Source: a virus. From it: a stretch of 29,147 bases of DNA. Positions 8,446 through 15,695 of the stretch are shown in pieces. Numbering within the stretch: position 1 is the first letter of the stretch; each line of letters begins with the position of its first letter. Where the stretch lies: IMG/VR virus record IMGVR_UViG_3300023257_000087, positions 1 to 29,147 of that record, one strand, 5' to 3'. The translations under genes and the position numbers were made by a program. The notes below the pieces were generated by a model. That model did not search any database, was not told where the DNA came from, and worked only from the letters and a program-made list of their open reading frames with translations.

Positions 8446-11400
8446 CTACCCCTCCAGTGTGCTTACTTGTCCTTTTCGAACCATTGTCCATATCTGGTCA
8501 AACGGTTCCTGTCTGACCGAATCCTGATTACTGATTATGAAGATAGAGGGAATCTCCTCCGTAAGTTCCCGTAGCAACTCCAACACAGCCCGTCTACCAG
8601 CCTCGTCCAGCTTGATGAATACCTCATCCATAATGACAAAGCCGATGTTATAACGACGAGCTACCAAGCTGTGAAGAGAAAGGTTCACGACAAGGTCAAT
8701 CCGCCTTCGCTCTCCCCCACTGGACGCCGCATAACTTTCACTTCCGTAAATGTCTGAGATAGAAACACTTAACTTGTTCCGCTTCTCCCCGCTTACGGTA
8801 GACTTCTGAGCCTTGAAAGAAACTCTAAGCTCCCCATCCGTAAGAATTTCCGAGTACCGTGCGGCAATCTGGTTAAGCTCTGGAAGAACCCCCTCTATCA
8901 AAAGGTTGCGTATTCCTGAGCTACCAAAACCTTCGACCCAGAACTCGCTGACTAGTCTCCGTGGAGTATGCAAGGACTCGATATCGTTCTGTTCCTTTTC
9001 GATATCTGCTGAAAGCTCCTCGATTCTCTTCAGAACGCTCTCAAGGTTTGCGGACGCTGGAGGTTCTTGGCTTTGAAGAGTTTTCACATTCAGCTTCGCT
9101 CGGTCCTGCTCATCCTTGAGTTTCCCCACGGAGACATATTCAGCTTCCACTCGGGACTTGAGTCGGACTTCCTCAAGCTCCCCAGCCTTCATCGTTGAGA
9201 TAAGGAGATTAGCACGAGACAACGTATTGGATACTGAAGTCAGCCTCGTTGTCAACTCCCCCATTTCACCGTCTAATGTCTGATACACCGATTCAAGTTG
9301 CGCTCTCTTCCCCGTCTGTTCCTCAATACTGGTAAGTCTGTGCTCCTCTTCTATATCGTTAAGACAAGTCGGGCATTTCGCAGTCCCATGGAGATTCCGA
9401 AGAGACCTTAAAACTGCGTCTACTGCCTTGACAGAGCCTAGTAACTCACCCATCTTCTTGTCTAGTTGTGTCTTACGCTCTCGGTACTCCTCCTGTACCT
9501 TGAGAGTGTTTTCCACATTGAAGTTCTTGAGAGCCTTCAGCCGTTCATCTTGTTCCCAAAGAAGGTCATCCAAAGCCCCTTCAGCATCCTCGATTTGCTC
9601 GTGAGCTTCTGGAATAAGAACGTCGTACTCAGCAACCTTCTGAATCCACGCCTTTATATGCTGATTCTGAGTAGCTTCCCAGTCTGCAATTGAAGCTTCA
9701 GCCTTCACACGGAAGCTCTCCTGCTCAGAGATTCGACCCTTGGTAACCAGTATTCGAGACTCCGCTTCCGCTATGGCTTCAATGGATGCCTTCAGTGACT
9801 TACGGGCAAGGTCCTCAGCGTCCGACAGGTTACCCATCTTGAGCAACTGCGTAAACACCTCGTCCTGTACACCCGGAGTCTCTCCAGCGAAGGACTTGGA
9901 ATCCCCAGCAGAGAAGAGCACAGACATTGCAAAGGCCGCTTTCTCCAAACCAAGGAAAGCCTCAACCCTAACCTGCGTATCCCTGTCCGTGGCTCCCCTC
10001 ATGTCATCCCCGTCTACCTCGAAATAGAGGCCGTCTTGATAAGGGGAATCCGTAGGCATACAGACACGGCGACAAATAGTTGCCTCTCGTCCAGAAACAT
10101 CAGTAAGCTCAACGGTGACTTCCACATTCTTCTTGGTCTTGTGATTCGGAAGCTCTTTCTTGAGAATCCCTGAAGGCTTTCCGTATAAACAGAATAACAA
10201 GGCGGAAAGAATAGTGGACTTCCCTGCACCATTGCTTGTCCTCGACCGACTCGTGGTATTTCGTCCAGCAATCAAAGTAAGCCCCGTGGTCGAAAAATCC
10301 ACGGACACAGGGTCATCCCCGAAAGCCATATAATTCCGAGCGGTCATCCGGAAGTCCATGAGGCTGGTTCCTACCGCCCTAGTCCTAACTGTACTGACCT
10401 TTGTCATAAGGTCTTTCCCGAAGGCAGACAACACTTTACTGTCTGTAATTCCCTTCGTGTCCAAAGCGTCTAACTGGAAGGCCACATACTTGTCGATGAT
10501 GGACTCCCATGCTTCCCCCAGACCGATGGCCAGTCGTACACTCTCAGTATCAACCTCCGCTTGGTTAACACCATGAATCGCTTCATCTTCAGCGTACCTA
10601 AGCTGTTGCTTCCGTGTTGCCCCCACCAAGCGAACCATATCCCCCGAAGGCAGTGTTCCCTTAGTCGCTTCATAATCCTTTGGGGTCAAGTAGTGAAACT
10701 GCGGAACATTCTCAGTGAGTATCTGCGTGACCTTAACCCCGGAGACACCATCCTTCGTAAATAATTCCACGTCCAAGAACCCTCGAACATTATCCCGGTC
10801 CTTGAAAGTATGCTGAACCGGAGCACCAACATAGTAGGCGTTCTTTGATACTTGCTGGTGAGGATGGTAGTGCCCGAAGAAGGCCCCTGTAAAGCTCGTG
10901 AGGGACAAGTCACTCAAAGCCACGGGTTCTCTACTTCGAATCTCTGAACCGCCATAGACGGCTCCGTGGATACCTAGATGACCCAACAGGAGAGAGGGAA
11001 GGATACCCTTGTCCTTGTCACTGTCCAGCAAGCCCTTGATAGCCTCACTGATATCTCCACATTCCATATAAGGGAGAAAGTAGCACCGCACCCCGTTAAC
11101 AGTTATAACTGTTGGACCTGATATCACCGTAGCTATATCGTTGAAGGACTCCAAGCTATGTACTGTCAACCCCTTCGTAGTATAGTCATGATTGCCGGGG
11201 AGCAAGTACACTTCGATGCCATCATCCCGCATGGCTTGGAAAAGCCTCTTGGTATGATTGAAGACAGGAACTTCCACAAGGTCCCTCTTATGAAACATGT
11301 CACCAAGGAATAGATAGTGGATTATGCCATTGTCCAGCATGTACTTATGCTGTTGCTGTACGGCTCGACTTATATCCTCGGCTCTAGGGGTCAAGAGATT

Positions 11401-11475
11401 CGGTCCTATCTCTCTGCACTGAGAACGCCACTGGTCAAAGTGCATGTCTCCACTAATCAGAAATCGGGGTGTCAC
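8446..11475 (-). CDS. SbcD-SbcC (Mre11-Rad50, gp47-gp46) fusion
   Basis: One uninterrupted 1009-residue chain carries both parts of the DNA end-processing complex. Residues 1-~250 are the Mre11/SbcD phosphoesterase: D10-M-H12, GD59, GNHD (94-97), LGHLGIHG (164-171) and GHYHPH (201-206), all metal-ligand motifs. From about residue 373 the Rad50/SbcC ATPase begins, with an extended P-loop GRN...SNGAGKST (to 421), long coiled coils with a CPTC zinc hook in the middle, then the signature SSGGERRR and Walker B FVIMDE near the end. In T4 the two are separate proteins. It starts with GTG at 11475: GGAGGT lies 7 bases upstream and the upstream stop overlaps (TAGTG). An earlier GTG at 11538 lacks such support. 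Confidence 0.93.
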   Translation of the reverse strand: MTPRFLISGDMHFDQWRSQCREIGPNLLTPRAEDISRAVQQQHKYMLDNGIIHYLFLGDMFHKRDLVEVPVFNHTKRLFQAMRDDGIEVYLLPGNHDYTTKGLTVHSLESFNDIATVISGPTVITVNGVRCYFLPYMECGDISEAIKGLLDSDKDKGILPSLLLGHLGIHGAVYGGSEIRSREPVALSDLSLTSFTGAFFGHYHPHQQVSKNAYYVGAPVQHTFKDRDNVRGFLDVELFTKDGVSGVKVTQILTENVPQFHYLTPKDYEATKGTLPSGDMVRLVGATRKQQLRYAEDEAIHGVNQAEVDTESVRLAIGLGEAWESIIDKYVAFQLDALDTKGITDSKVLSAFGKDLMTKVSTVRTRAVGTSLMDFRMTARNYMAFGDDPVSVDFSTTGLTLIAGRNTTSRSRTSNGAGKSTILSALLFCLYGKPSGILKKELPNHKTKKNVEVTVELTDVSGREATICRRVCMPTDSPYQDGLYFEVDGDDMRGATDRDTQVRVEAFLGLEKAAFAMSVLFSAGDSKSFAGETPGVQDEVFTQLLKMGNLSDAEDLARKSLKASIEAIAEAESRILVTKGRISEQESFRVKAEASIADWEATQNQHIKAWIQKVAEYDVLIPEAHEQIEDAEGALDDLLWEQDERLKALKNFNVENTLKVQEEYRERKTQLDKKMGELLGSVKAVDAVLRSLRNLHGTAKCPTCLNDIEEEHRLTSIEEQTGKRAQLESVYQTLDGEMGELTTRLTSVSNTLSRANLLISTMKAGELEEVRLKSRVEAEYVSVGKLKDEQDRAKLNVKTLQSQEPPASANLESVLKRIEELSADIEKEQNDIESLHTPRRLVSEFWVEGFGSSGIRNLLIEGVLPELNQIAARYSEILTDGELRVSFKAQKSTVSGEKRNKLSVSISDIYGSESYAASSGGERRRIDLVVNLSLHSLVARRYNIGFVIMDEVFIKLDEAGRRAVLELLRELTEEIPSIFIISNQDSVRQEPFDQIWTMVRKGQVSTLEG

Positions 11476-11783
11476 TAGTAAGACCTCCAGTTTGCTCCTG
11501 CGTTCCCTCTGTAAATGCCCCTGAGCACTGATGTCCACTTCCTTGCCTGTGCTCCATAAAGGCTCAAGTAAAAGAATCCGTACCGTGCTTTTTTGTCAAC
11601 TTTGATGAAGTCGGCGGGAATACTGTAGTCATAGCAAAGCCTCTGCAACTTCGTCAGAGTCCGTTGCATGATAAAGTACCCTACCTCCCCTTTCGAGGTA
11701 AAGGGGCAGACCCCTACATTCCCCCTCTTGGCCCTATTCCTTGCCTTACGATAAAGGGCAGGGTCTAGCAGAACCCTAGACAT
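11475..11783 (-). CDS. Hypothetical basic protein, 102 aa
   Basis: I do not recognise this protein. It has 102 residues from the ATG at 11783, which follows AGAGG by 4 bases and overlaps the previous gene by 8 bases. It is strongly basic, with clusters such as YRKARNRAKRG near the N-terminus and many Tyr, Arg and Lys residues, so nucleic-acid binding is plausible. It has two isolated cysteines and no membrane segment. Its stop shares a base with the start of the SbcDC fusion (TAGTG), so the two are probably translationally coupled. A longer form starting at ATG 11846 is possible, but its ribosome binding site is poor. Confidence 0.65.
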   Translation of the reverse strand: MSRVLLDPALYRKARNRAKRGNVGVCPFTSKGEVGYFIMQRTLTKLQRLCYDYSIPADFIKVDKKARYGFFYLSLYGAQARKWTSVLRGIYRGNAGANWRSY

Positions 11784-11979
11784 CACACCTCTCCAGTCGG
11801 GAACTGTAACGCTGTCTACATCTCCATGCCGCTCTTCGAAGTACATCCCGACATGCTTCCTCGAACTCTACTTCGAATTCTGGAGAAACATGAAAGCCGG
11901 GGACAAGCTCTCGCAAAATGGTGGGCTTTATCATCGGTCGATTATGAGTGAGGCCTGCCTTTGTGCTTCGACTCGGCAT
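11776..11979 (-). CDS. Hypothetical small protein, 67 aa
   Basis: A 67-residue protein of unknown function. The ATG at 11979 has a near-perfect GGAGGTGA ribosome binding site 6 bases upstream, which is the main support for the gene and for this start; the start lies 38 bases inside the previous gene in another frame. The centre is acidic (SPEFEVEFEEACRDVL) and the C-terminus basic and Arg-rich (RRAAWRCRQRYSSR). It could be a small regulator or accessory factor to its neighbours. No domain is recognised. Confidence 0.6.
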   Translation of the reverse strand: MPSRSTKAGLTHNRPMIKPTILRELVPGFHVSPEFEVEFEEACRDVLRRAAWRCRQRYSSRLERCDV

Positions 11980-12235
11980 CTTCAATCACCTCCATTGTCA
12001 TTTCCAGAACATGCTGTCGAGAGATAAAGAGGAGCCTGCTTGGTAGGCTCCCATCTTGGAGGAGTAATGGCTCGTCCACATTTAATTCAACAACATCCCC
12101 CGGCTCATAGTGACGGCGAAAAGCCTCTTGAACTGAGGTGGCTTCCTCCAGACTAAGAGGTATCGTCCTAATGGTGCGAGAACCAGAAGGGGTGTACCAT
12201 AAAGATATGTCGTACACTAGTTTACGCTCAGGCAT
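11942..12235 (-). CDS. Hypothetical protein, 97 aa
   Basis: A 97-residue protein with alternating beta-type segments (LVYDISLWYTPSGSRTIRTI, PGDVVELNVDEPLLLQDG, SRLLFISRQHVLEMTMEVI), which suggests a small beta-barrel or beta-sandwich. No domain is recognised. The ATG at 12235 has GAGGAG 8 bases upstream and overlaps the end of the 5' nuclease gene by 8 bases. It belongs to the same coupled run as the nuclease and SbcDC genes, so a role in recombination is possible by association only. Confidence 0.65.
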   Translation of the reverse strand: MPERKLVYDISLWYTPSGSRTIRTIPLSLEEATSVQEAFRRHYEPGDVVELNVDEPLLLQDGSLPSRLLFISRQHVLEMTMEVIEDAESKHKGRPHS

Positions 12236-13202
12236 TGTTCAACTCCTCTAGTAATTCAGCAAGCTCTCCACCAGCCAAGTAGGGGTTCACAAAGTCTTTC
12301 AAGTCCTCCAACAAACTGAAAAATGAGAAGTCCTCCAGAAGGTCCCTGACTTCACTCTGGTCGTAGACCCCTCGTAACACCCTGTCTACTATGGTTTTAT
12401 CCAATTCAGGGGTACGGAAATGTTCGAGGTCCACCAGAGACCTCATCAAAGCTACCTGCTCTTCTCCCTCAGGAGTGAAGAGTACGGCCTCTCGTTTCTT
12501 TGTGGAAGGAGGGCCTGCCATGTACTCCGCAAGAGACCTTCCTTCGAGTATCTTCACCGCTGTCTTTTTACCTATGCCCATGATACCGGGGAGGTTATCG
12601 GAGTCATCCTTTATCAGGCACTTGTAATCGACGAATCTCTCTGGTGGCAGGCCAACCTCATCCTTGAAGGTCTGAAAGTTGACCAGCTTCCCTTTGGTGC
12701 TGTCGAACCATGTGGCTCGGTGGTCCCCTTCATGTATCACCTGCAAGAGGTCCTTGTCTGAGGAAAGAGTGACACTGGTCAACCCCGCCGCAGAAGCCTG
12801 CCTTGCCAGAGAATAAATTACATCGTCTGCCTCGAAAGTAGGAACGTTAACGCTCCCCATCCCGAGGTAGTAAAACAACTCTTGAACATAATCGACCTGT
12901 CCGAATAGAGATGACAGTTGCTCCGGAGTGAGGGTTGCTCGACCATCCTTGTACTCTGGGTACAGAGACTTACGCCGCTTCTTTCCCCCTCTGCCTTCCC
13001 ACACAACGATGACGCTGTGAGGAACAAACTGTGTCAGGGTAGCCTTCAAGCTTCGAAGGCACCCAAACAGCACTGTAGTCTCCATCCCTCCCGAAGAAAG
13101 AGCCGCACCATCCTCACGATTGAAACCATGGAACTGCTTGAACACAAGGTTCATGCCGTCCACAATTAGCAGACGAGGTGCGTTTACAGGTCGAATAACC
13201 AT
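12228..13202 (-). CDS. 5'-3' exonuclease / flap endonuclease
   Basis: A 324-residue 5' nuclease of the PolI N-terminal/FEN-1/T5 D15 family, which removes RNA primers and 5' flaps during lagging-strand synthesis. The family motifs are clear: LLIVDGMNL with the metal-binding D15, the basic arch region KKRRKSLYPEYKDGR, TFEADDVIYSLA and SSDKDLLQVI with the acidic cluster, DDSDNLPG, and the helix-hairpin-helix GIMGIGKKTAVKILEG. The polymerase encoded elsewhere in the operon lacks this domain, so this gene supplies the activity as a separate protein. AAGGAG lies 8 bases before the ATG, and only one base separates it from the UvsX stop. Confidence 0.93.
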   Translation of the reverse strand: MVIRPVNAPRLLIVDGMNLVFKQFHGFNREDGAALSSGGMETTVLFGCLRSLKATLTQFVPHSVIVVWEGRGGKKRRKSLYPEYKDGRATLTPEQLSSLFGQVDYVQELFYYLGMGSVNVPTFEADDVIYSLARQASAAGLTSVTLSSDKDLLQVIHEGDHRATWFDSTKGKLVNFQTFKDEVGLPPERFVDYKCLIKDDSDNLPGIMGIGKKTAVKILEGRSLAEYMAGPPSTKKREAVLFTPEGEEQVALMRSLVDLEHFRTPELDKTIVDRVLRGVYDQSEVRDLLEDFSFFSLLEDLKDFVNPYLAGGELAELLEELNNA

Positions 13203-13203
13203 A

Positions 13204-14310
13204 CTACATCTCCTTCATTTCAGGATGAGCTTCCAAAAATTCAGGGAATTGCTTCTTTCTGAAGTTATCTCCCCCATAATTGTACCAAGTAGAACCCTTG
13301 TCATGATTGACTACCCCATGAGAGATGAAAAAATCCAGTAAACCCCCGTAAGGGTCCATGCGAACCTCTCCATTAACACCGAAGTAAAAATCAAGGTAAA
13401 CCCGCGTGTAGGGAGGACCCACACGATTCTTCTCCACATAAACGTCGAGTTGTTCTCCGATGACAATTCCTTTTTCCTCATCACCATCCTTGAATATCTT
13501 CCACTTCTTGCCTTCTCGCTTGGTGAATAGCAATCTAGTTGTTGCAAAATATGCAACACCTGAGCCACCGGAAACGATGGGTTTAGAGGAGTAACCCCCT
13601 ATGTTTGCGTACACATGGCTCACACCAAGAAGAGCCACGTTAGTAGAAGAAAGACGGGCGTCAAGTCTCCTCAGCCACGCCTTCAACCAACCTGCGGGAC
13701 CACCCTGCTCCCTCTTTGGAGCACCACCATCGAGGACCTTGTACGTGTCCTCCCCAGTTTTCTCCAGTCCGAGGTTTCTCAGGGTGTTCGTAGCACTGAT
13801 GGAGTCCCAAAGAATCACACATGGATGCCCAGCGGGATAGTTGCTCTCCACAAAGGCAAGCATTTCCTCGACCAGTTCACACACGTCCGTTACCGTAAGA
13901 GGTGATATGGTATCCACAACACCATTTATCTTCCGGTGGCGAGTCGGTCCTATGTATATGAGGGCTTCGAGGTCGATTCCAAGTTTCTTTCCGAATTCGA
14001 AATCAAAAGCTCCTTCAACATCTATGAGGATGGCCAGTCCCCCTTTACGCTGACAGTCAACCAGAGTCAAGACCCCGAGAAGGGACTTTCCTCCCTGTGA
14101 CTCCCCCGCCAAGACCGTGAAGGCACCTCCGGGGATTCCTCGTCCCCGGAGGTTGATGGCCTTGTTCAGGGTTAACGAGCCAGTGTCATACCATACTCTC
14201 GCCTGTCCACGCTTTTTAAGGACGCTTCCAAGATTGATAGTACCGTCATAAGCAGACCCGAAGGTCTTTTTAAGGTGTTTGACAGCGGCAGTGTTTCCCT
14301 GAGTTGTCAT
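13204..14310 (-). CDS. uvsX: RecA/UvsX-type recombinase
   Basis: A 368-residue strand-exchange ATPase of the RecA/UvsX group. It shows the Walker A GESQGGKS (69-76) after the typical lead-in GRGIPGGAFTVLAG, the LIDVEGAFD segment that carries the catalytic acid region, and Walker B CVILWDSISA. A middle glycine-rich segment (GGSGVAYFATTRLLF) matches the DNA-contacting part of the core. It lies directly after the SSB gene and close to UvsW and SbcDC relatives, as expected for recombination-dependent replication. Its ATG follows the SSB stop immediately (TAGATG). The ribosome binding site is weak, so it is probably translated by coupling from SSB. Confidence 0.9.
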   Translation of the reverse strand: MTTQGNTAAVKHLKKTFGSAYDGTINLGSVLKKRGQARVWYDTGSLTLNKAINLRGRGIPGGAFTVLAGESQGGKSLLGVLTLVDCQRKGGLAILIDVEGAFDFEFGKKLGIDLEALIYIGPTRHRKINGVVDTISPLTVTDVCELVEEMLAFVESNYPAGHPCVILWDSISATNTLRNLGLEKTGEDTYKVLDGGAPKREQGGPAGWLKAWLRRLDARLSSTNVALLGVSHVYANIGGYSSKPIVSGGSGVAYFATTRLLFTKREGKKWKIFKDGDEEKGIVIGEQLDVYVEKNRVGPPYTRVYLDFYFGVNGEVRMDPYGGLLDFFISHGVVNHDKGSTWYNYGGDNFRKKQFPEFLEAHPEMKEM

Positions 14311-15129
14311 CTACATCTTCTGCTTTCCGGAAGGGGTCTCATCGTCATCGTCATCGTTGGCGTTCGCCGTGGCCTCGTCTTTGCGAGCCTTGAATATCGC
14401 CGCCTTGACTTCCTTCGGGGAAAGCATCCCTGTCAGGAACCCATTCATCTGGTCTGTGTCGAACTCTACACGGTCATAGAGGTCGAGGTCCAGCATGTCG
14501 TCGAGCCACTTGGAAGCAACCTCAGGTTCCTCAGCAAGAGGGCACGGAAGCCTTCTCGGGATGACCGTATAGTTGGTATCCGTTCTTAGGCCCTCTCGGG
14601 TGACCTTGATATCGAAGCCTTCGTCTCCCGGCTCGATAAGAGCGAACCCATAATCCGGGTCAAGGAAGAGTCCCCGCATCTTGGTGTGCGTCTCGTGAGA
14701 GACCTCCCAAAGCTGGGGACCAAGGTCCTCCTGACCACGAACAATGACTTGATACATGAACCGGTGCTTCAGTTTGAAACGGTCCACAAAAGCCATAGCC
14801 GCCTCATCGCCAGCCTTCTTCTTCGGGAACATGAGGTCCAACTCGTCACAGATAGGGCAAGTCTGGGGGACCTTGTAGCTACGAGGGCACAGAACCCTCT
14901 CTCTTCCCTGAGGGCCGAGGCCCCAGTGTGAATCCAACTCCCTGTAGGGGTCGAATTTTTCGAGACCTTTCTTGGGTGGGAGTATGCGAATTATATGGCT
15001 ATCTCCATCTGCGAACTTGAGATAGCTTCGCTTCGCTCCACCCTTTTCCTTCTCTTTCCTTGCATCCTCTTCCGCCTCACGCCGCATCTTTTCTGCGAGC
15101 CTGTGTGCTCCCTCTTTCGAAAGTGGCAT
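14311..15129 (-). CDS. ssb: gp32-like single-stranded DNA-binding protein
   Basis: A 272-residue SSB of the T4 gp32 type. The zinc ligands are seen at H68, C81, C91 and C94, with exactly the spacing of T4 gp32 (H64, C77, C87, C90). The N-terminal 35 residues are a basic, helical segment that in gp32 drives cooperative binding, and the C-terminus is an acidic tail (DDDDDE followed by SGKQKM) of the kind that contacts polymerase, helicase and recombinase. The aromatic-rich core (MYQVIVRG, LWEVSHETH, YGFALIEPG) suits an OB fold. The ATG at 15129 shares its A with the upstream stop (TAATG) and follows AGAGGAG by 8 bases. It is slightly shorter than gp32 (301). Confidence 0.9.
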   Translation of the reverse strand: MPLSKEGAHRLAEKMRREAEEDARKEKEKGGAKRSYLKFADGDSHIIRILPPKKGLEKFDPYRELDSHWGLGPQGRERVLCPRSYKVPQTCPICDELDLMFPKKKAGDEAAMAFVDRFKLKHRFMYQVIVRGQEDLGPQLWEVSHETHTKMRGLFLDPDYGFALIEPGDEGFDIKVTREGLRTDTNYTVIPRRLPCPLAEEPEVASKWLDDMLDLDLYDRVEFDTDQMNGFLTGMLSPKEVKAAIFKARKDEATANANDDDDDETPSGKQKM

Positions 15130-15695
15130 TACGCTTGCTCCTCTACATCTTGTGACGCTACCCATTTTTGTTTGCGTAGCTGATAATCCCGCTCTGCATC
15201 CATATCGGAAGGCGAGTTAAAACGAGCACCACGATGGCTGTACGATGACAGCCCTCTCATTTCCATCTGGGCCAAGTGACCCAGCATACGCTCTCTCTGC
15301 ACCATTGCCGTAAGCCAACCGCTCAGCTTCTTTAATTGTTTTCTCAGTCCGATTAACACTCGTTCCTGAGACAAATAAGCTGGGTCGCTACACAATGCTG
15401 AATCGAGGTCGTCCTTGGTGGCCTTCTTCTTCCCGAGGCTAGTCGCTAATGCTGTGGCCTTTGCTCCTCTCTGTTTGCCCTGCCATGCCTTAAACTCTGC
15501 TTCCTTCTCATCAATGAAGGCATCTAGCTCCACCCGCACAGCGTCGAGGTAGGCAAAGCGGTCAGGCTGAGAACGCATTTCATCCTCATACCCTTCCTTG
15601 AATTGAAGGTAATCCCGAATGTCTATTCGCTGAACCCCTAAATCGGGGAGTCCCACTTCGATAGTCCACAGTTCAGTGGTGTCAGGCATCTGCAT
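15129..15695 (-). CDS. Hypothetical helical protein; UvsY-like mediator candidate
   Basis: A 188-residue, mostly helical and charged protein between the polymerase and SSB genes. From about residue 40 on it has long amphipathic helices (AYLDAVRVELDAFIDEKEAE, SQERVLIGLRKQLKKLSGWL) separated by KKKATKDDLDSALCSDPAY, an arrangement seen in small phage recombination mediators annotated as UvsY-like. In T4, UvsY loads UvsX onto gp32-coated DNA, and both partners are encoded right after this gene. The identification is by pattern and position, not by firm motif. The ATG at 15695 has GAGGTG 4 bases upstream; 15689 is an alternative. It overlaps the polymerase end by 14 bases. Confidence 0.45.
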   Translation of the reverse strand: MQMPDTTELWTIEVGLPDLGVQRIDIRDYLQFKEGYEDEMRSQPDRFAYLDAVRVELDAFIDEKEAEFKAWQGKQRGAKATALATSLGKKKATKDDLDSALCSDPAYLSQERVLIGLRKQLKKLSGWLTAMVQRERMLGHLAQMEMRGLSSYSHRGARFNSPSDMDAERDYQLRKQKWVASQDVEEQA

